The notes beneath the pieces were generated by a model. It was given only the letters and a program-made list of their open reading frames with translations. It was not told the origin of the DNA and searched no databases. This document shows, one piece after another, positions 37,174 through 45,574 of a DNA stretch of 64,000 nt. A program made the translations under genes and the position numbers. Source of the DNA: DATAGF01 sp963813355 (GTDB lineage: Bacteria; Actinomycetota; Thermoleophilia; Miltoncostaeales; Miltoncostaeaceae); the NCBI GenBank assembly GCA_963813355.1, contig CAWEYS010000005.1, positions 11,308-75,307 on the forward strand. Reading direction: 5' to 3'. Numbering within the stretch: position 1 is the stretch's first letter; every line of letters starts with the position of its first letter.

Positions 37174-38052
37174 TCAGGGCTCGAGCGCGCCCGGTCCAGG
37201 GCCCTCGAGGCGGGCCTTGACCCCGACCTCGAGATGATTGGCGCGCCACAGCGCGAGCGCCTCGGGGCTCGCACCGCCGGGCGCCTGCCCCGGCGGGGGG
37301 CCGTGGTGCCAGCCGATGGCGTGCAGCAGCTCGGCGCGCCGCTCGGCCGGGAGCCCGGCGGCTCGGGCCGCATCGCCCACGATCTCGTGACCGATCGCCA
37401 CGTGGCCGATCAGGCGGCCCTCGTCGGTGGGCTCGAAGGTCGCGCCCAGCCGGAACGCGCGCGCGTGGCCGATGTCGTGGACGAGCGCCGCGGCCAGCAG
37501 CAGGTCGGCGTCGAGGCGGGGGTGCCAGGTCGCGAGCGTCTGGACGAGCGAGGCCACCCCCACCGTGTGCTCGACCAGCCCGCCGAGGTAGGCGTGGTGA
37601 CCCGAGCGGGTGCAGGGCATCGTGCGCCAGTCGCGCGCGAGGGCCTCGTCGCCCGTCAGCGCGTCGAGCACCTCCCGCAGCCCGGGGTCGCCGACCTCGT
37701 CGGCCAGGTGCAGGACGAAGCCGAACAGCTCCTCGGGGTCGCGGTGGGCGCGCGGGAGCAGGTCCTCGGGGGCGGCGTCGTCAGGCGCCGCCCGCAGGTG
37801 GCTCACGACCACGCGGGGGCGGCCGTCGCGCTCGCCGACCCGGCCCGTCACGCGAACCCGATCGCCCTCCTCGAACTGGCCGGCGAAGTAGTCGGGCTCG
37901 TCGAAGAGCACCGCGGGCACGGCGCCGGTGGCGTCGGCGAGCGTGAGGGCCAGGAAGGGGCGCCCCTGCCGCGACAGGCGCCGCTCCTTGCGCCGCACGG
38001 CGTAGACGCCCTCGAGGGGCGAGCCCGGCTCGAGGGATCCGAGCGGCGTCAT
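37174..38052 (-). CDS. OB-fold/HD-domain nuclease, YhaM-like
   Basis: 292 residues. N-terminal OB-fold (LTLADATGAVPAVLFDEPDYFAGQFEEGDRVRVTGRV) and C-terminal HD hydrolase: H in GGLVEHTVGVA, HD in ALVHDIGHARAF, and further H in LLHAIGWHHG. YhaM is a 3'-5' exoribonuclease/DNase using this pair of domains. ATG overlaps the helicase stop (ATGA), so the two are co-translated; together they could process nucleic acid during repair. Confidence 0.83.
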   Translation of the reverse strand: MTPLGSLEPGSPLEGVYAVRRKERRLSRQGRPFLALTLADATGAVPAVLFDEPDYFAGQFEEGDRVRVTGRVGERDGRPRVVVSHLRAAPDDAAPEDLLPRAHRDPEELFGFVLHLADEVGDPGLREVLDALTGDEALARDWRTMPCTRSGHHAYLGGLVEHTVGVASLVQTLATWHPRLDADLLLAAALVHDIGHARAFRLGATFEPTDEGRLIGHVAIGHEIVGDAARAAGLPAERRAELLHAIGWHHGPPPGQAPGGASPEALALWRANHLEVGVKARLEGPGPGALEP

Positions 38053-40994
38053 CGGTCCTGCGCCGGGCAGAGCAGCGCGAAGTCGCAGGTGCGGCAGGCC
38101 CACGACGGCCGCGGCTCGAAGCTGCCGGCCGCGATGCCGTCGGCGGCGGCGCGCACCGCCTCGACCGCGCCGGCGTCGGCGTCGGCCTCCGGGTGGACCC
38201 CCCGCGCGGCGCCGTCGAGCACGTGGACCAGCGTCGCGCCGCGGGGCTCGAGGCCCCAGGCCTCGCGCGCCCCCAGCAGGTAGAGCCGGAGCACCAGGTC
38301 GTCCTCGTCGCCCCGCGCCCCGGCCGCGGGGGGCTTGCCGGTCTTGTAGTCGACGATCTGGTGGCCGCCTGCCGGGTGGGCGTCGACGCGGTCAACGCGA
38401 CCGTGCACGCGGTGCGGGCCGACCGTGAGGGTGAACTCGCGCTCGACCGCGACCGGGCGCGTGCCGCTGCGGACCAGGCGCTCGTGGTAGGGCGGCAGGG
38501 CCTCCCGGCCGCGCGCCAGCGCCTGGCGTCCCTCGGCCGTCGCGGCGACCCCCTCCCGGCGCAGCGCCGCGGCGAAGCGCCCCACCAGGGCGTCGCCGTC
38601 GCCGCCCGTGCCGCCGGGCCGGTAGTGCGCCTCGAGGGCCGCGTGGGCCGCGACCCCCACGGAGCGCGCCGGGCTGGGCGCGGTCGGCACCCGGTCGACC
38701 ATCGCGAAGCGGTAGCGAAGGGGGCAGGTGCGGTAGGCCTCGACCGCGCTCGGGCTGAGCTCGAGCCCCGGGCGCGGCGCCCGTGCCGGGGCCGCGGGCG
38801 GGCGGGGGACGGGGGCGGGGCGAAGGGCGGCGGCCCGCGCCTCGACCAGCGCCCGGGCGGCGCTCTCGGTGGCCGCGATCCGCTCGCCGGCGTCGCCGGC
38901 GTCGCCGGCCACGGCCGCCGCGGCCCGCAGTGAGGCCTCCTCGAAGGCGGCGTGGCGCTCGGCGACGGCGGCCAGGAGCCGGCGCTCGGGCGCCTCGCCG
39001 ACGTCCTCGACCGCGGCGCCGACGGCCTCGCGCGCCTCCTCGAAGAACGGGGAGGGCGTCTGGGCCACTCCCCCCGCGCCCGCCGCGACGGTCGCGAGCA
39101 CGAGGTGGCGCCGGGCGCGCGTCATGGCGACGTAGGCGAGCCTCCGGGCCTCGGCCACGTGGGCGTCGCGGCTGCGCGGCAGCGCCTCGGGCAGCAGGGC
39201 GTCCGGGATGTCGACGCCCCCGCGGTCGGCGCCGGGGAAGCCCGCGCGCGTCAGCCCGATGACGAAGACGGCGTCGAACTCGAGCCCCTTGGCCTGGTGG
39301 ACGGTCATGACCTGGACGCCGGTGCGCTCGGGCGGCGCGCCGCCCTCGCCGCGGAAGCCGATCTCCGCGAGCCCGGCCAGCCGGGTGGCCAGGCCGCGCA
39401 CGTCGAGCGCCGGCTCGGCCTCCGCGATCTCGCGCGCCAGGCGCTCGAGCGCCGCCAGGCCCGCGAGGCGGCCCGCGCCCTCGGCGCCGCCGGCGGCGAG
39501 CGCCGCCGCCCTCAGCCCGCAGCCGTCGACGATCGCCCGCAGCGCGTCGGCCGGGGGCAGCTCCGCCGCCGCCCGGCCCGCCTCGCCCAGCAGCGGGGCC
39601 AGGACGGGGGCGGCCTCGACGAGCGGCCCCGCCACGGGCCGCCCCGCGGCGGCGGCGGCCGAGACCGCGTCGGCGGCGGCGGTCCAGGGGACGTCGAGCC
39701 GCCGGTCGGAGGCGATGCGCAGGTGGGCCTGGGCGTCGGCCGGGTCGGCGGCGGCCCGCAGCCACGCCACGGCCGAGCGCACCTCGCGGCGCTCGAAGAG
39801 GCCGAAGCCGCCGCGCACCTGGTGGGGGATGCCGGCCCGCTCCAGGGCCTCGGTCACCGGGCGCGCCTCCAGCCGCACGGCCCGCATGAGGACCGCCTGC
39901 TCCTCCAGGGGGACGCCGGCCTCGGCCATGCGGACGATCTCCTGGGTCACGGCGCGCGCCTGCCCGTCGGGGTCGGGCGCTCGCCAAAAGCGTGGATCGG
40001 GGCCGACAGCCCCGTTGCGGGCGACGATGCGCTTGGCCGCGCGGTCCGGGATCGGGGCCACCACGGCCGACGCGGCGTCGAGGATCGTCTGGGTCGAGCG
40101 GTGGTTGACCTCGAGGCGGAGCTCGGCCGCCTCGGGGAAGCGCCGCCGGAAGTCGGCGACGTTCTTGGCCGACGCCCCCCGGAAGCGGTAGATGCCCTGG
40201 TCGTCGTCGCCGACCACCATGAGGCTGTCGGCTCCCCCCGCCACCAGGTAGAGCAGCTCGGCCTGGGCGTGGTTGGTGTCCTGGAACTCGTCCACGAGGA
40301 CGTGGCGCGCGGCCGCGCGCGCCGCCTCGAGGCGGTCCGGGTGCGTCCGCAGCAGGTCGAGCGCCCGCACGATCGAGAGGCCGAAGTCCTCCCGGCCGTC
40401 CTCGGCCAGCCAGCGCTCGTGGGCCTGGAACACGCGGGCGATCTCGACCTCCCGCCGCGCCCGGTGGGCGGCCCCTCCCGACCCCGCTCCGGCGAGCCGC
40501 TCGTCGGCCCAGGCCCGGTATTGATCGGCGCTCACGAGCTGGTCGCGGCACTTGTCGATGCGGTCGACCAGGTCGGCGACCAGGCGCCCGCGGTCACCCC
40601 GCAGGTCGTGCTCGCGCAGGTCGAGCTCGTCGAGCCGCTCGAGGAGCATCAGCATGCGGTCCTCGGTGCGCGCCACCGCCGTCGCGGGCAGGAGGCCGCG
40701 CTCGACGCCGTGCACCCGAGCCAGCTCGAGCGCGTACGAGTGGAAGGTCGTGACCCGCAGCGTCTCGTGGGAGCGCCCGATCAGCTCCTCGGCGCGGGCC
40801 CGCAGCTCCACGGCGGCCTCGCGGGTGAAGGTGAGGGCGACGATCTCGGAGGGCGAGGCGCCCCCCTCGACCAGCCACGCCAGGCGGTGGCAGAGCACCC
40901 GCGTCTTGCCGGCCCCCGCCCCCGCCAGCACCAGGGCGGGCCCGCCCGCGTGGGTGACCGCGGCGCGCTGCTCCGGGGTGAGGACGTCCAACAT
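38049..40994 (-). CDS. UvrD-type helicase with C-terminal RecB/AddB-like iron-sulfur nuclease domain
   Basis: 981 residues. SF1A motifs: Q motif LTPEQRAAVTH, Walker A AGAGAGKTRVL, Walker B VLVDEFQDTNHAQ, VVGDDDQGIYRFRGA, and VMTVHQAKGLEFDAVFV then YVAMTRARRHL. From ~residue 770 a PD-(D/E)xK nuclease: GRVDRVDAHPAGGHQIVDYKTGK, bracketed by CPLRYRF and CRTCDFALLCP, the four-cysteine Fe-S arrangement of AddB/Cas4-type nucleases. Resembles AdnA/AdnB or a stand-alone repair helicase-nuclease; no second Adn subunit is adjacent. ATG 40994 is preferred; 41006 is an alternative. Confidence 0.92.
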   Translation of the reverse strand: MLDVLTPEQRAAVTHAGGPALVLAGAGAGKTRVLCHRLAWLVEGGASPSEIVALTFTREAAVELRARAEELIGRSHETLRVTTFHSYALELARVHGVERGLLPATAVARTEDRMLMLLERLDELDLREHDLRGDRGRLVADLVDRIDKCRDQLVSADQYRAWADERLAGAGSGGAAHRARREVEIARVFQAHERWLAEDGREDFGLSIVRALDLLRTHPDRLEAARAAARHVLVDEFQDTNHAQAELLYLVAGGADSLMVVGDDDQGIYRFRGASAKNVADFRRRFPEAAELRLEVNHRSTQTILDAASAVVAPIPDRAAKRIVARNGAVGPDPRFWRAPDPDGQARAVTQEIVRMAEAGVPLEEQAVLMRAVRLEARPVTEALERAGIPHQVRGGFGLFERREVRSAVAWLRAAADPADAQAHLRIASDRRLDVPWTAAADAVSAAAAAGRPVAGPLVEAAPVLAPLLGEAGRAAAELPPADALRAIVDGCGLRAAALAAGGAEGAGRLAGLAALERLAREIAEAEPALDVRGLATRLAGLAEIGFRGEGGAPPERTGVQVMTVHQAKGLEFDAVFVIGLTRAGFPGADRGGVDIPDALLPEALPRSRDAHVAEARRLAYVAMTRARRHLVLATVAAGAGGVAQTPSPFFEEAREAVGAAVEDVGEAPERRLLAAVAERHAAFEEASLRAAAAVAGDAGDAGERIAATESAARALVEARAAALRPAPVPRPPAAPARAPRPGLELSPSAVEAYRTCPLRYRFAMVDRVPTAPSPARSVGVAAHAALEAHYRPGGTGGDGDALVGRFAAALRREGVAATAEGRQALARGREALPPYHERLVRSGTRPVAVEREFTLTVGPHRVHGRVDRVDAHPAGGHQIVDYKTGKPPAAGARGDEDDLVLRLYLLGAREAWGLEPRGATLVHVLDGAARGVHPEADADAGAVEAVRAAADGIAAGSFEPRPSWACRTCDFALLCPAQDR

Positions 40995-41083
40995 CGGACA
41001 GGCCATGGTAGCCCCGAACCCGGACGGCGCAGGCCGGCGAGACCCACCTGGCGCGCCGTGGACCAGCGGTGGTGTTGACCTTT

Positions 41084-41178
41084 CCGGCGCCGTCCCCGCC
41101 GAAGGCGGTGCGCCGGTCTGCCGGAGGCCCCGGCCAGGGGCCGGAGGCGCGTCCGCCGGGCCCGCGAGAGGCCCGGCG
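41084..41178 (+). ncRNA. Structured element, copy B (unrecognised RNA or palindromic repeat)
   Basis: The counterpart of 19123-19216. Conserved block 41084-41151 matches copy A at 62 of 68 bases. Here the first hairpin reads CCGCC-GAA-GGCGG and the second GCCCC-GGCCA-GGGGC, each with one base pair flipped relative to copy A. The third stem, CGCCGGGCC/GGCCCGGCG (41154-41162 / 41170-41178), shares no primary sequence with copy A but keeps nine pairs, a C-GCGA-G loop and the bulged A at 41169. It lies in the 225-base gap between the divergent helicase and DUF1015 genes, 42 bases before the latter. Confidence 0.6.
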
Positions 41179-41205
41179 CACGCCTTGGCGTAGGAGACGG
41201 ATCGG

Positions 41206-41211
41206 TACGAT
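41206..41211 (+). promoter_or_regulatory. Leaderless -10 element of the DUF1015 gene
   Basis: TACGAT, 8 bases before GTG 41220. If this promoter is used, the upstream structured element is not part of the DUF1015 message. Confidence 0.5.
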
Positions 41212-41219
41212 CCCTCTCC

Positions 41220-42452
41220 GTGGCCGACGTCCGCCCCTTCCGAGCCCTGGGCTACTCCGCGGCGGCGGGTCCCCTCGGCGACCTGGTCGCGCCGCCCTAC
41301 GACGTCATCTCGCCGGAGGAGCGCCGCCTGTATCTGGCGGCGAGCCCCTACAACGCCGTCCGCCTCATCCTCCCCGAGGTCTCCTACGAGGAGGTCGGGG
41401 GGCTGATCGCGTCGTGGCGGCACGACGGGGTGCTCGGCGCGGCGCCCGAGCCCGTGCTGATCGCCTGGACGCAGACCTTCGCCCTCGACGACGGCGTGGA
41501 GCGCGAGCGCCGCACGATCCTCGGGGCGGTCGGGCTGGAGCCCTACGAGCGCCGGGTCGTCCGGCCGCACGAGCGCACCCACGCCGGGCCGAGGGAGGAC
41601 CGCCTGCGGCTGACGCGGGCCGTCAGGACCAACCTGTCGCCCGTCTTCGGCCTCTACCCCGACCCCGGCCAGGCCGCCTGGGCGGCGATCGCCCCCCAGG
41701 GGCCGCCCGACGCCGAACTGGCCGACCACGACGGCACGGTGCACCGCGTCTGGCGCGTGACCGACCCGGCGGCCCACGCCCGGGTGGCCGAGGCCATGGC
41801 GGACCGCTGGATCCTGATCGCCGACGGCCACCACCGCTACGAGACGGCCCTGGCCTACCGCGAGGAGCGCCGCGCCCGCGCGGCCGGCAACGGCGCCGGC
41901 CCGGGCGATGCGCCCTACGACCGGGTGCTCATGGGCCTGACGGCGCTCGACGACCCCGGGCTCGTCGTGCTGCCGACCCACCGCGTGCTCGCCCGCTGGG
42001 CCGAGGGAGCCGAGGCGCCGTTCGCGGCGCACCCGGTGGACGGCCTCGACGCCCTGCGCGCGGCGCTCGCCGCCGCGCCCGAGGACGCGAACGCCCTCGG
42101 CCTCGTGCTGCCCGACGGGATGCGCCTCCTGACGGGAACGCCGCGCGCCGGCGCGACCCCGGCGGAGCGGCTCGACGTCGCCGCCCTCGAGCGCGAGATC
42201 CTCGTCCCGGGCCTCGGCGCCGACCAGGCCGCGCTGGCGGCCGACGGGGTGCTCGGCTACACGAAGGACGCCGCCGAGGCGGCGCGCCTGGTGGCCGCCG
42301 GGGAGGCGGCGGCCGCGGTGGTGCTGCGCCCGATCCCCAAGACGGCCGTCGCGGCGGTGGCCGACGCCGGCGAGACGATGCCCCAGAAGTCGACCTACTT
42401 CTTCCCGAAGCTCCTGACCGGCGTGGCCTTCCACTCGCTGGTCGATGGCTGA
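41220..42452 (+). CDS. DUF1015 family protein
   Basis: 410 residues. PFRALGYSAAAGPLGDLVAPPYDVISPEER, NAVRLILPE, GLYPDPG, WILIADGHHRYETALAYREERR and MPQKSTYFFPKLLTGVAFHSL are the DUF1015 signature; the ADGHHRYE motif suggests a catalytic or metal site. In other genomes the family sits near serine or phosphoserine metabolism, but function is not settled and nothing here decides it. The 3' end overlaps the IMPase-like gene by 8 bases. Confidence 0.85.
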   Translation: MADVRPFRALGYSAAAGPLGDLVAPPYDVISPEERRLYLAASPYNAVRLILPEVSYEEVGGLIASWRHDGVLGAAPEPVLIAWTQTFALDDGVERERRTILGAVGLEPYERRVVRPHERTHAGPREDRLRLTRAVRTNLSPVFGLYPDPGQAAWAAIAPQGPPDAELADHDGTVHRVWRVTDPAAHARVAEAMADRWILIADGHHRYETALAYREERRARAAGNGAGPGDAPYDRVLMGLTALDDPGLVVLPTHRVLARWAEGAEAPFAAHPVDGLDALRAALAAAPEDANALGLVLPDGMRLLTGTPRAGATPAERLDVAALEREILVPGLGADQAALAADGVLGYTKDAAEAARLVAAGEAAAAVVLRPIPKTAVAAVADAGETMPQKSTYFFPKLLTGVAFHSLVDG

Positions 42453-43296
42453 CCCGGGCGGCCCGAGCCCCGAGGCCGAGACCTGGCTGGCGCCCTTCCG
42501 GCGCGCCTGCGACGGCATCGCCGCCCAGCTGGGCGCCCTCCCGCCGGCGCGGCGCGCCGAGCCCTTGGGGCGGGGCGCGGGCGGCGACGTGACGCTCCTG
42601 GTGGACCGCGTGGCCGAGGACGCGATGGTGGCCGAGCTCGAGGCCCTGGGGCGCCCGCTGACCCTGATCAGCGAGGAGCTGGGCGAGCGCGAGATCGCCG
42701 GCGGGGGGGCACCGGTGGTCGTGCTCGACCCGATCGACGGCAGCGTCAACGCCAAGCGCGGGTTCCCCGCCTTCGCCACCGCCGTCGCGGTGGCCGACGG
42801 GCGGACCATGGCGGACGTGACCCTCGCCCTGGTGCGCGACCACGGCACCGGCGAGGAGTTCGTGGCCGAGCGCGGGCGGGGGGCGTGGCTGAACGGCGCG
42901 CCGCTCGCCCTCCCGCCGTCCGCCGCGGGGCGGCTCGAGCTGCTCATGGTCGAGGGGGCGTCCCCGGCGCGCGTGGAGCGCGCCGCGCGTCACCTCGGCG
43001 GCCGGGTGCGGCGCCTCCGCGCGGTCGGCTCCCTGGCGCTGTCGCTGTGCCACACAGCGGCGGGGCGCGCGGACGCCATGGCCGGGCTGGCGTGGGGACG
43101 GTCGGTCGACGTGGCCGCCGCCCAGCTGGTGGCGCGCGAGGCCGGCCTCCTCGTCGGCGTCCCGGCGCCCTCGGCCCTCCCGGGCACGCCCCTCGACGTG
43201 ACGACCCGGTTCCACGTGCTCGGCGCCCGCGACGAGGAGACCCTGGCGCTGCTCAGCCGGGCGCTGGCACCCTCAGCGACAGCAGCGTCCGGCTGA
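42445..43296 (+). CDS. Inositol monophosphatase family phosphatase
   Basis: 283 residues. Metal-binding motifs ISEELGERE (Glu-Glu) and VLDPIDGSVNAKRGFPAF (DPIDGS) are intact; the third usual motif WDxAA is changed to RSVDVAAAQLVAREAG, keeping Asp. Members dephosphorylate inositol phosphates, fructose-1,6-bisphosphate or PAP; which one is undecided. Two co-directional genes share an overlap with DUF1015, suggesting an operon. The 3' end overlaps the convergent Kelch gene by 44 bases. Confidence 0.85.
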   Translation: MADPGGPSPEAETWLAPFRRACDGIAAQLGALPPARRAEPLGRGAGGDVTLLVDRVAEDAMVAELEALGRPLTLISEELGEREIAGGGAPVVVLDPIDGSVNAKRGFPAFATAVAVADGRTMADVTLALVRDHGTGEEFVAERGRGAWLNGAPLALPPSAAGRLELLMVEGASPARVERAARHLGGRVRRLRAVGSLALSLCHTAAGRADAMAGLAWGRSVDVAAAQLVAREAGLLVGVPAPSALPGTPLDVTTRFHVLGARDEETLALLSRALAPSATAASG

Positions 43297-44203
43297 CCGT
43301 CAGGCCCGGCTTCGGGCCGCCGAGCCCCTGATAGACCGTGCGCCCGATGCCCACGACGGCCACCCCGTGCCGGGGGCGCGGGCTCGCGTTGAGGCTGCTC
43401 CAGGAGCCGCTCGCCGGGTCGAACGCGTCGACCGGGGCGATCGTGCCCCCGGGGCCCTCGCCGCCGACGGCCACCGCGAGGCCGGCGGCGGCCGTCGCGC
43501 CGTTGCCGCCCCGGCGGGTGGGCGCGTCGGGCAGCCGCGTCCAGCTCCGGGCCCTCGTGTCGTAGGCGTCCGCGGCGGCGGTGTTCGACTCGAGCCCCGC
43601 CGTGCGGCCGCCGATGGCGTAGATCCGGCCCCCGAGGGCGGTGACCCCGAGGTGCTCGCGGGGCCGGGCCAGCCCGGCGAAGCCCTGCCAGCGCAGCGTG
43701 CGAAGGTCGAGGTGCAGAGAGCTCTGCGCCAGGCTCTCCGGCGCCGACGAGGTCGTCCCGCCGACCACGTAGAGCCGGTTCCGCACGATGGCCGCGCCCC
43801 CGGCGGCGCGCGGCTCGGGCAGCCGCGGCAGCGGCCGCCAGCGGCGGTCGAAGAGCACCCACGCCCGGTCGCTGGCCTCCCAGGCGCCGCCGCGGATGCG
43901 GTAGCCGCCCACGACGTACAGGCGCCCCGCGCGCGACGTCGCCATCGCGTGGTGGAGGCCCTCGGGCAGGTCGGGCAGGCGCAGCCAGAGGGCCCGGCGG
44001 GGGTCGTAGAGGTCGACGCGGGCCGAGGCCCTCCCGTCGGCGGTCAGCCCGCCCACCACGGCGACCCGCCCCGACAACGGCGCGCCCACCACCTCCGTGC
44101 GGGCGACCGGCGCCGGCGGCAGCGGCTGCCACGCCGGCCTGGCCTCGGAGCAACCGGTCAGGAGGAGCGCGCACAGGAGCGCGGCCACCAGGAAGCGCAG
44201 CAC
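43253..44203 (-). CDS. Kelch-repeat beta-propeller lipoprotein
   Basis: 316 residues. Signal peptide with lipobox LLTGC, so Cys18 should be lipidated and the protein anchored outside the membrane. Six blades are visible as repeated RLYVVGG / RIYAIGG / VAVVGG strands each followed ~25 residues later by W-x-x-LP-x-x-P, the Kelch pattern. Probably a binding scaffold; ligand unknown. Start GTG 44203 with a -10 hexamer six bases upstream. Confidence 0.88.
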   Translation of the reverse strand: MLRFLVAALLCALLLTGCSEARPAWQPLPPAPVARTEVVGAPLSGRVAVVGGLTADGRASARVDLYDPRRALWLRLPDLPEGLHHAMATSRAGRLYVVGGYRIRGGAWEASDRAWVLFDRRWRPLPRLPEPRAAGGAAIVRNRLYVVGGTTSSAPESLAQSSLHLDLRTLRWQGFAGLARPREHLGVTALGGRIYAIGGRTAGLESNTAAADAYDTRARSWTRLPDAPTRRGGNGATAAAGLAVAVGGEGPGGTIAPVDAFDPASGSWSSLNASPRPRHGVAVVGIGRTVYQGLGGPKPGLTVSRTLLSLRVPAPG

Positions 44204-44209
44204 CCGGCC

Positions 44210-44215
44210 AGCGTA
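44210..44215 (-). promoter_or_regulatory. Leaderless -10 element of the Kelch gene
   Basis: TACGCT on the minus strand, 6 bases before GTG 44203. Confidence 0.5.
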
Positions 44216-44248
44216 CTATCCGTGCGGTCCAGGACCTCGGAGGCCCGG

Positions 44249-44848
44249 GTGGGGCTCTTCCGCAACAGGGGGATCACGGAGGATCAGCGCGCGCGGCTGC
44301 CGCCGGGCCAGCACCTCGTGCGCGACTTCCCGGTGCTCCACGCCGGGTCGGTGCCCTACCGGCGGCCGCCGCAGGCCTGGGACTTCCGCATCTTCGGCGC
44401 CGTGGAGCGGCCGCGGGCGTGGAGTCTCGACGAGTTCCGCGCCCTCCCCACCCGCACCGTGACGACGGACATCCATTGCGTCACGACCTGGACCAAGCTC
44501 GACACCGTCTGGGAGGGCGTTCCCCTGTGGCCGCTGCTCGAGGAGCTCGGGGTGGGCGCGGGGGCGACGCACGCCGTCGCCCGCGCCGAGGAGGACTACA
44601 CCGCCAACGTCCCGCTCGAGCGGCTGCGGGCCGACGACGTGCTGCTGGCCTACCGCTTCGGAGGCGAGGAGCTCGAGCCCGTGCACGGCGGCCCGCTGCG
44701 CCTGCTCGTGCCGAGCCTGTACTTCTGGAAGAGCGCCAAGTGGCTGCGCGGCCTGGAGCTCGTGGAGGGCGACCGGCCGGGCTTCTGGGAGCGGCTGGGC
44801 TACTCGAACACGGCCGACCCCTGGAAGGAGGAGCGCTACGGCTTCTGA
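44249..44848 (+). CDS. Molybdopterin-dependent oxidoreductase, sulfite-oxidase fold
   Basis: 199 residues, a compact sulfite-oxidase/YedY-like domain. The Mo-ligating cysteine is in TTDIHCVTTWTKLD (residue ~76); WEGVPLWPLLEELG, DYTANVPLERL, LLAYRFGGEELEPVHGGPLRLLVP and FWKSAKWLRGLEL are typical. There is no Tat or Sec signal, so it appears cytoplasmic, unlike MsrP. Substrate unknown. GGAGG lies 6 bases before the GTG. Confidence 0.87.
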   Translation: MGLFRNRGITEDQRARLPPGQHLVRDFPVLHAGSVPYRRPPQAWDFRIFGAVERPRAWSLDEFRALPTRTVTTDIHCVTTWTKLDTVWEGVPLWPLLEELGVGAGATHAVARAEEDYTANVPLERLRADDVLLAYRFGGEELEPVHGGPLRLLVPSLYFWKSAKWLRGLELVEGDRPGFWERLGYSNTADPWKEERYGF

Positions 44849-44873
44849 GCCTGAATCCGAGCCGATCGCGCCC

Positions 44874-45200
44874 GTGGGACCGGACGACGACATCGACCAG
44901 ATCGAGCGCCTGACGCGGCGGGTGGCGCGCGGGGCGGTGGTCGGCGTGCCCACCTGGATCGTCCTGCTGGCGCTGCTGCCGTTCACGGGGCTGGGCGTCG
45001 TCGCCTGCCTCGCCCTGGCCACCGGCCTCGCGATCGTCGCGGTCGTCGTGGCCGAACGGCTGCGGCGCGACGGGCGCGGCGGCGAGGCGCCGCGGCGCGA
45101 CCGCCCGCGCCGGGCCATGAGCCCGCTGGCGGCGGCGGGGCTGACGCTGCTGGCGGTCGCGATCGTCGCCTACGTGATCTTCGTGATCAGCTCGACGTGA
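44874..45200 (+). CDS. Small membrane protein
   Basis: 108 residues: an acidic N terminus (GPDDDIDQIERL), helices VGVPTWIVLLALLPFTG, VVACLALATGLAIVAVVVA and LAAAGLTLLAVAIVAYVIFVI, separated by a basic loop (RRDRPRRA). No family recognised. Confidence 0.58.
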   Translation: MGPDDDIDQIERLTRRVARGAVVGVPTWIVLLALLPFTGLGVVACLALATGLAIVAVVVAERLRRDGRGGEAPRRDRPRRAMSPLAAAGLTLLAVAIVAYVIFVISST

Positions 45201-45234
45201 CGGCGACGAGGACGACGCGCCCGCGAGAGGCGCC

Positions 45235-45564
45235 TTGGCCGAGGAGCGGCCGGTGAGGGTCACCTACGATCAGGCCCGTCAGTTCGGGAAGGCCTACGTC
45301 GGCGCCCTCAACACGTCGCCCGAGGCCTTCGCGGCCCTGTTCGCCCCGGGCGCCGAGGTGCGCGTGGCCGGCGCGCCCGCCTCGCCCGACGCGGTCCGCG
45401 ATGCGACGCCCCCCGGCCGCTCGGGCTTCCGTCGCGCGCGCCTCGACCCGCCCGACGTGCTGCTCACGGTGCGCGTGCTCGACCGCCCCGCCGCCCGCGT
45501 CGACGACCGCGTGCACCGCCTCCGGCTGGACGGGGACGGGCGGATCACCGCCCTGGAGGCGTAG
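45235..45564 (+). CDS. Small SnoaL/NTF2-like protein
   Basis: 109 residues. VRVTYDQARQFGKAYVGALNTSPEAFAALFAPGAEVRVAG followed by alternating strands ending LRLDGDGRITALEA gives the NTF2-like pattern. Start TTG at 45235 is weakly supported; a GTG at 45253 is an alternative. Eleven bases before clpP. Function unknown. Confidence 0.55.
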   Translation: MAEERPVRVTYDQARQFGKAYVGALNTSPEAFAALFAPGAEVRVAGAPASPDAVRDATPPGRSGFRRARLDPPDVLLTVRVLDRPAARVDDRVHRLRLDGDGRITALEA

Positions 45565-45567
45565 GCT
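45562..45567 (+). promoter_or_regulatory. Leaderless -10 element of clpP
   Basis: TAGGCT, 7 bases before ATG 45575; the upstream gene's stop is part of it. Confidence 0.5.
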
Positions 45568-45574
45568 CGCCTGC

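Noticed and set aside
41007..42947. Upstream extension of the helicase frame by some 650 residues
   Set aside because: The extra part is antisense to DUF1015 and IMPase genes and has no conserved motif; the UvrD Q motif begins right after ATG 40994.
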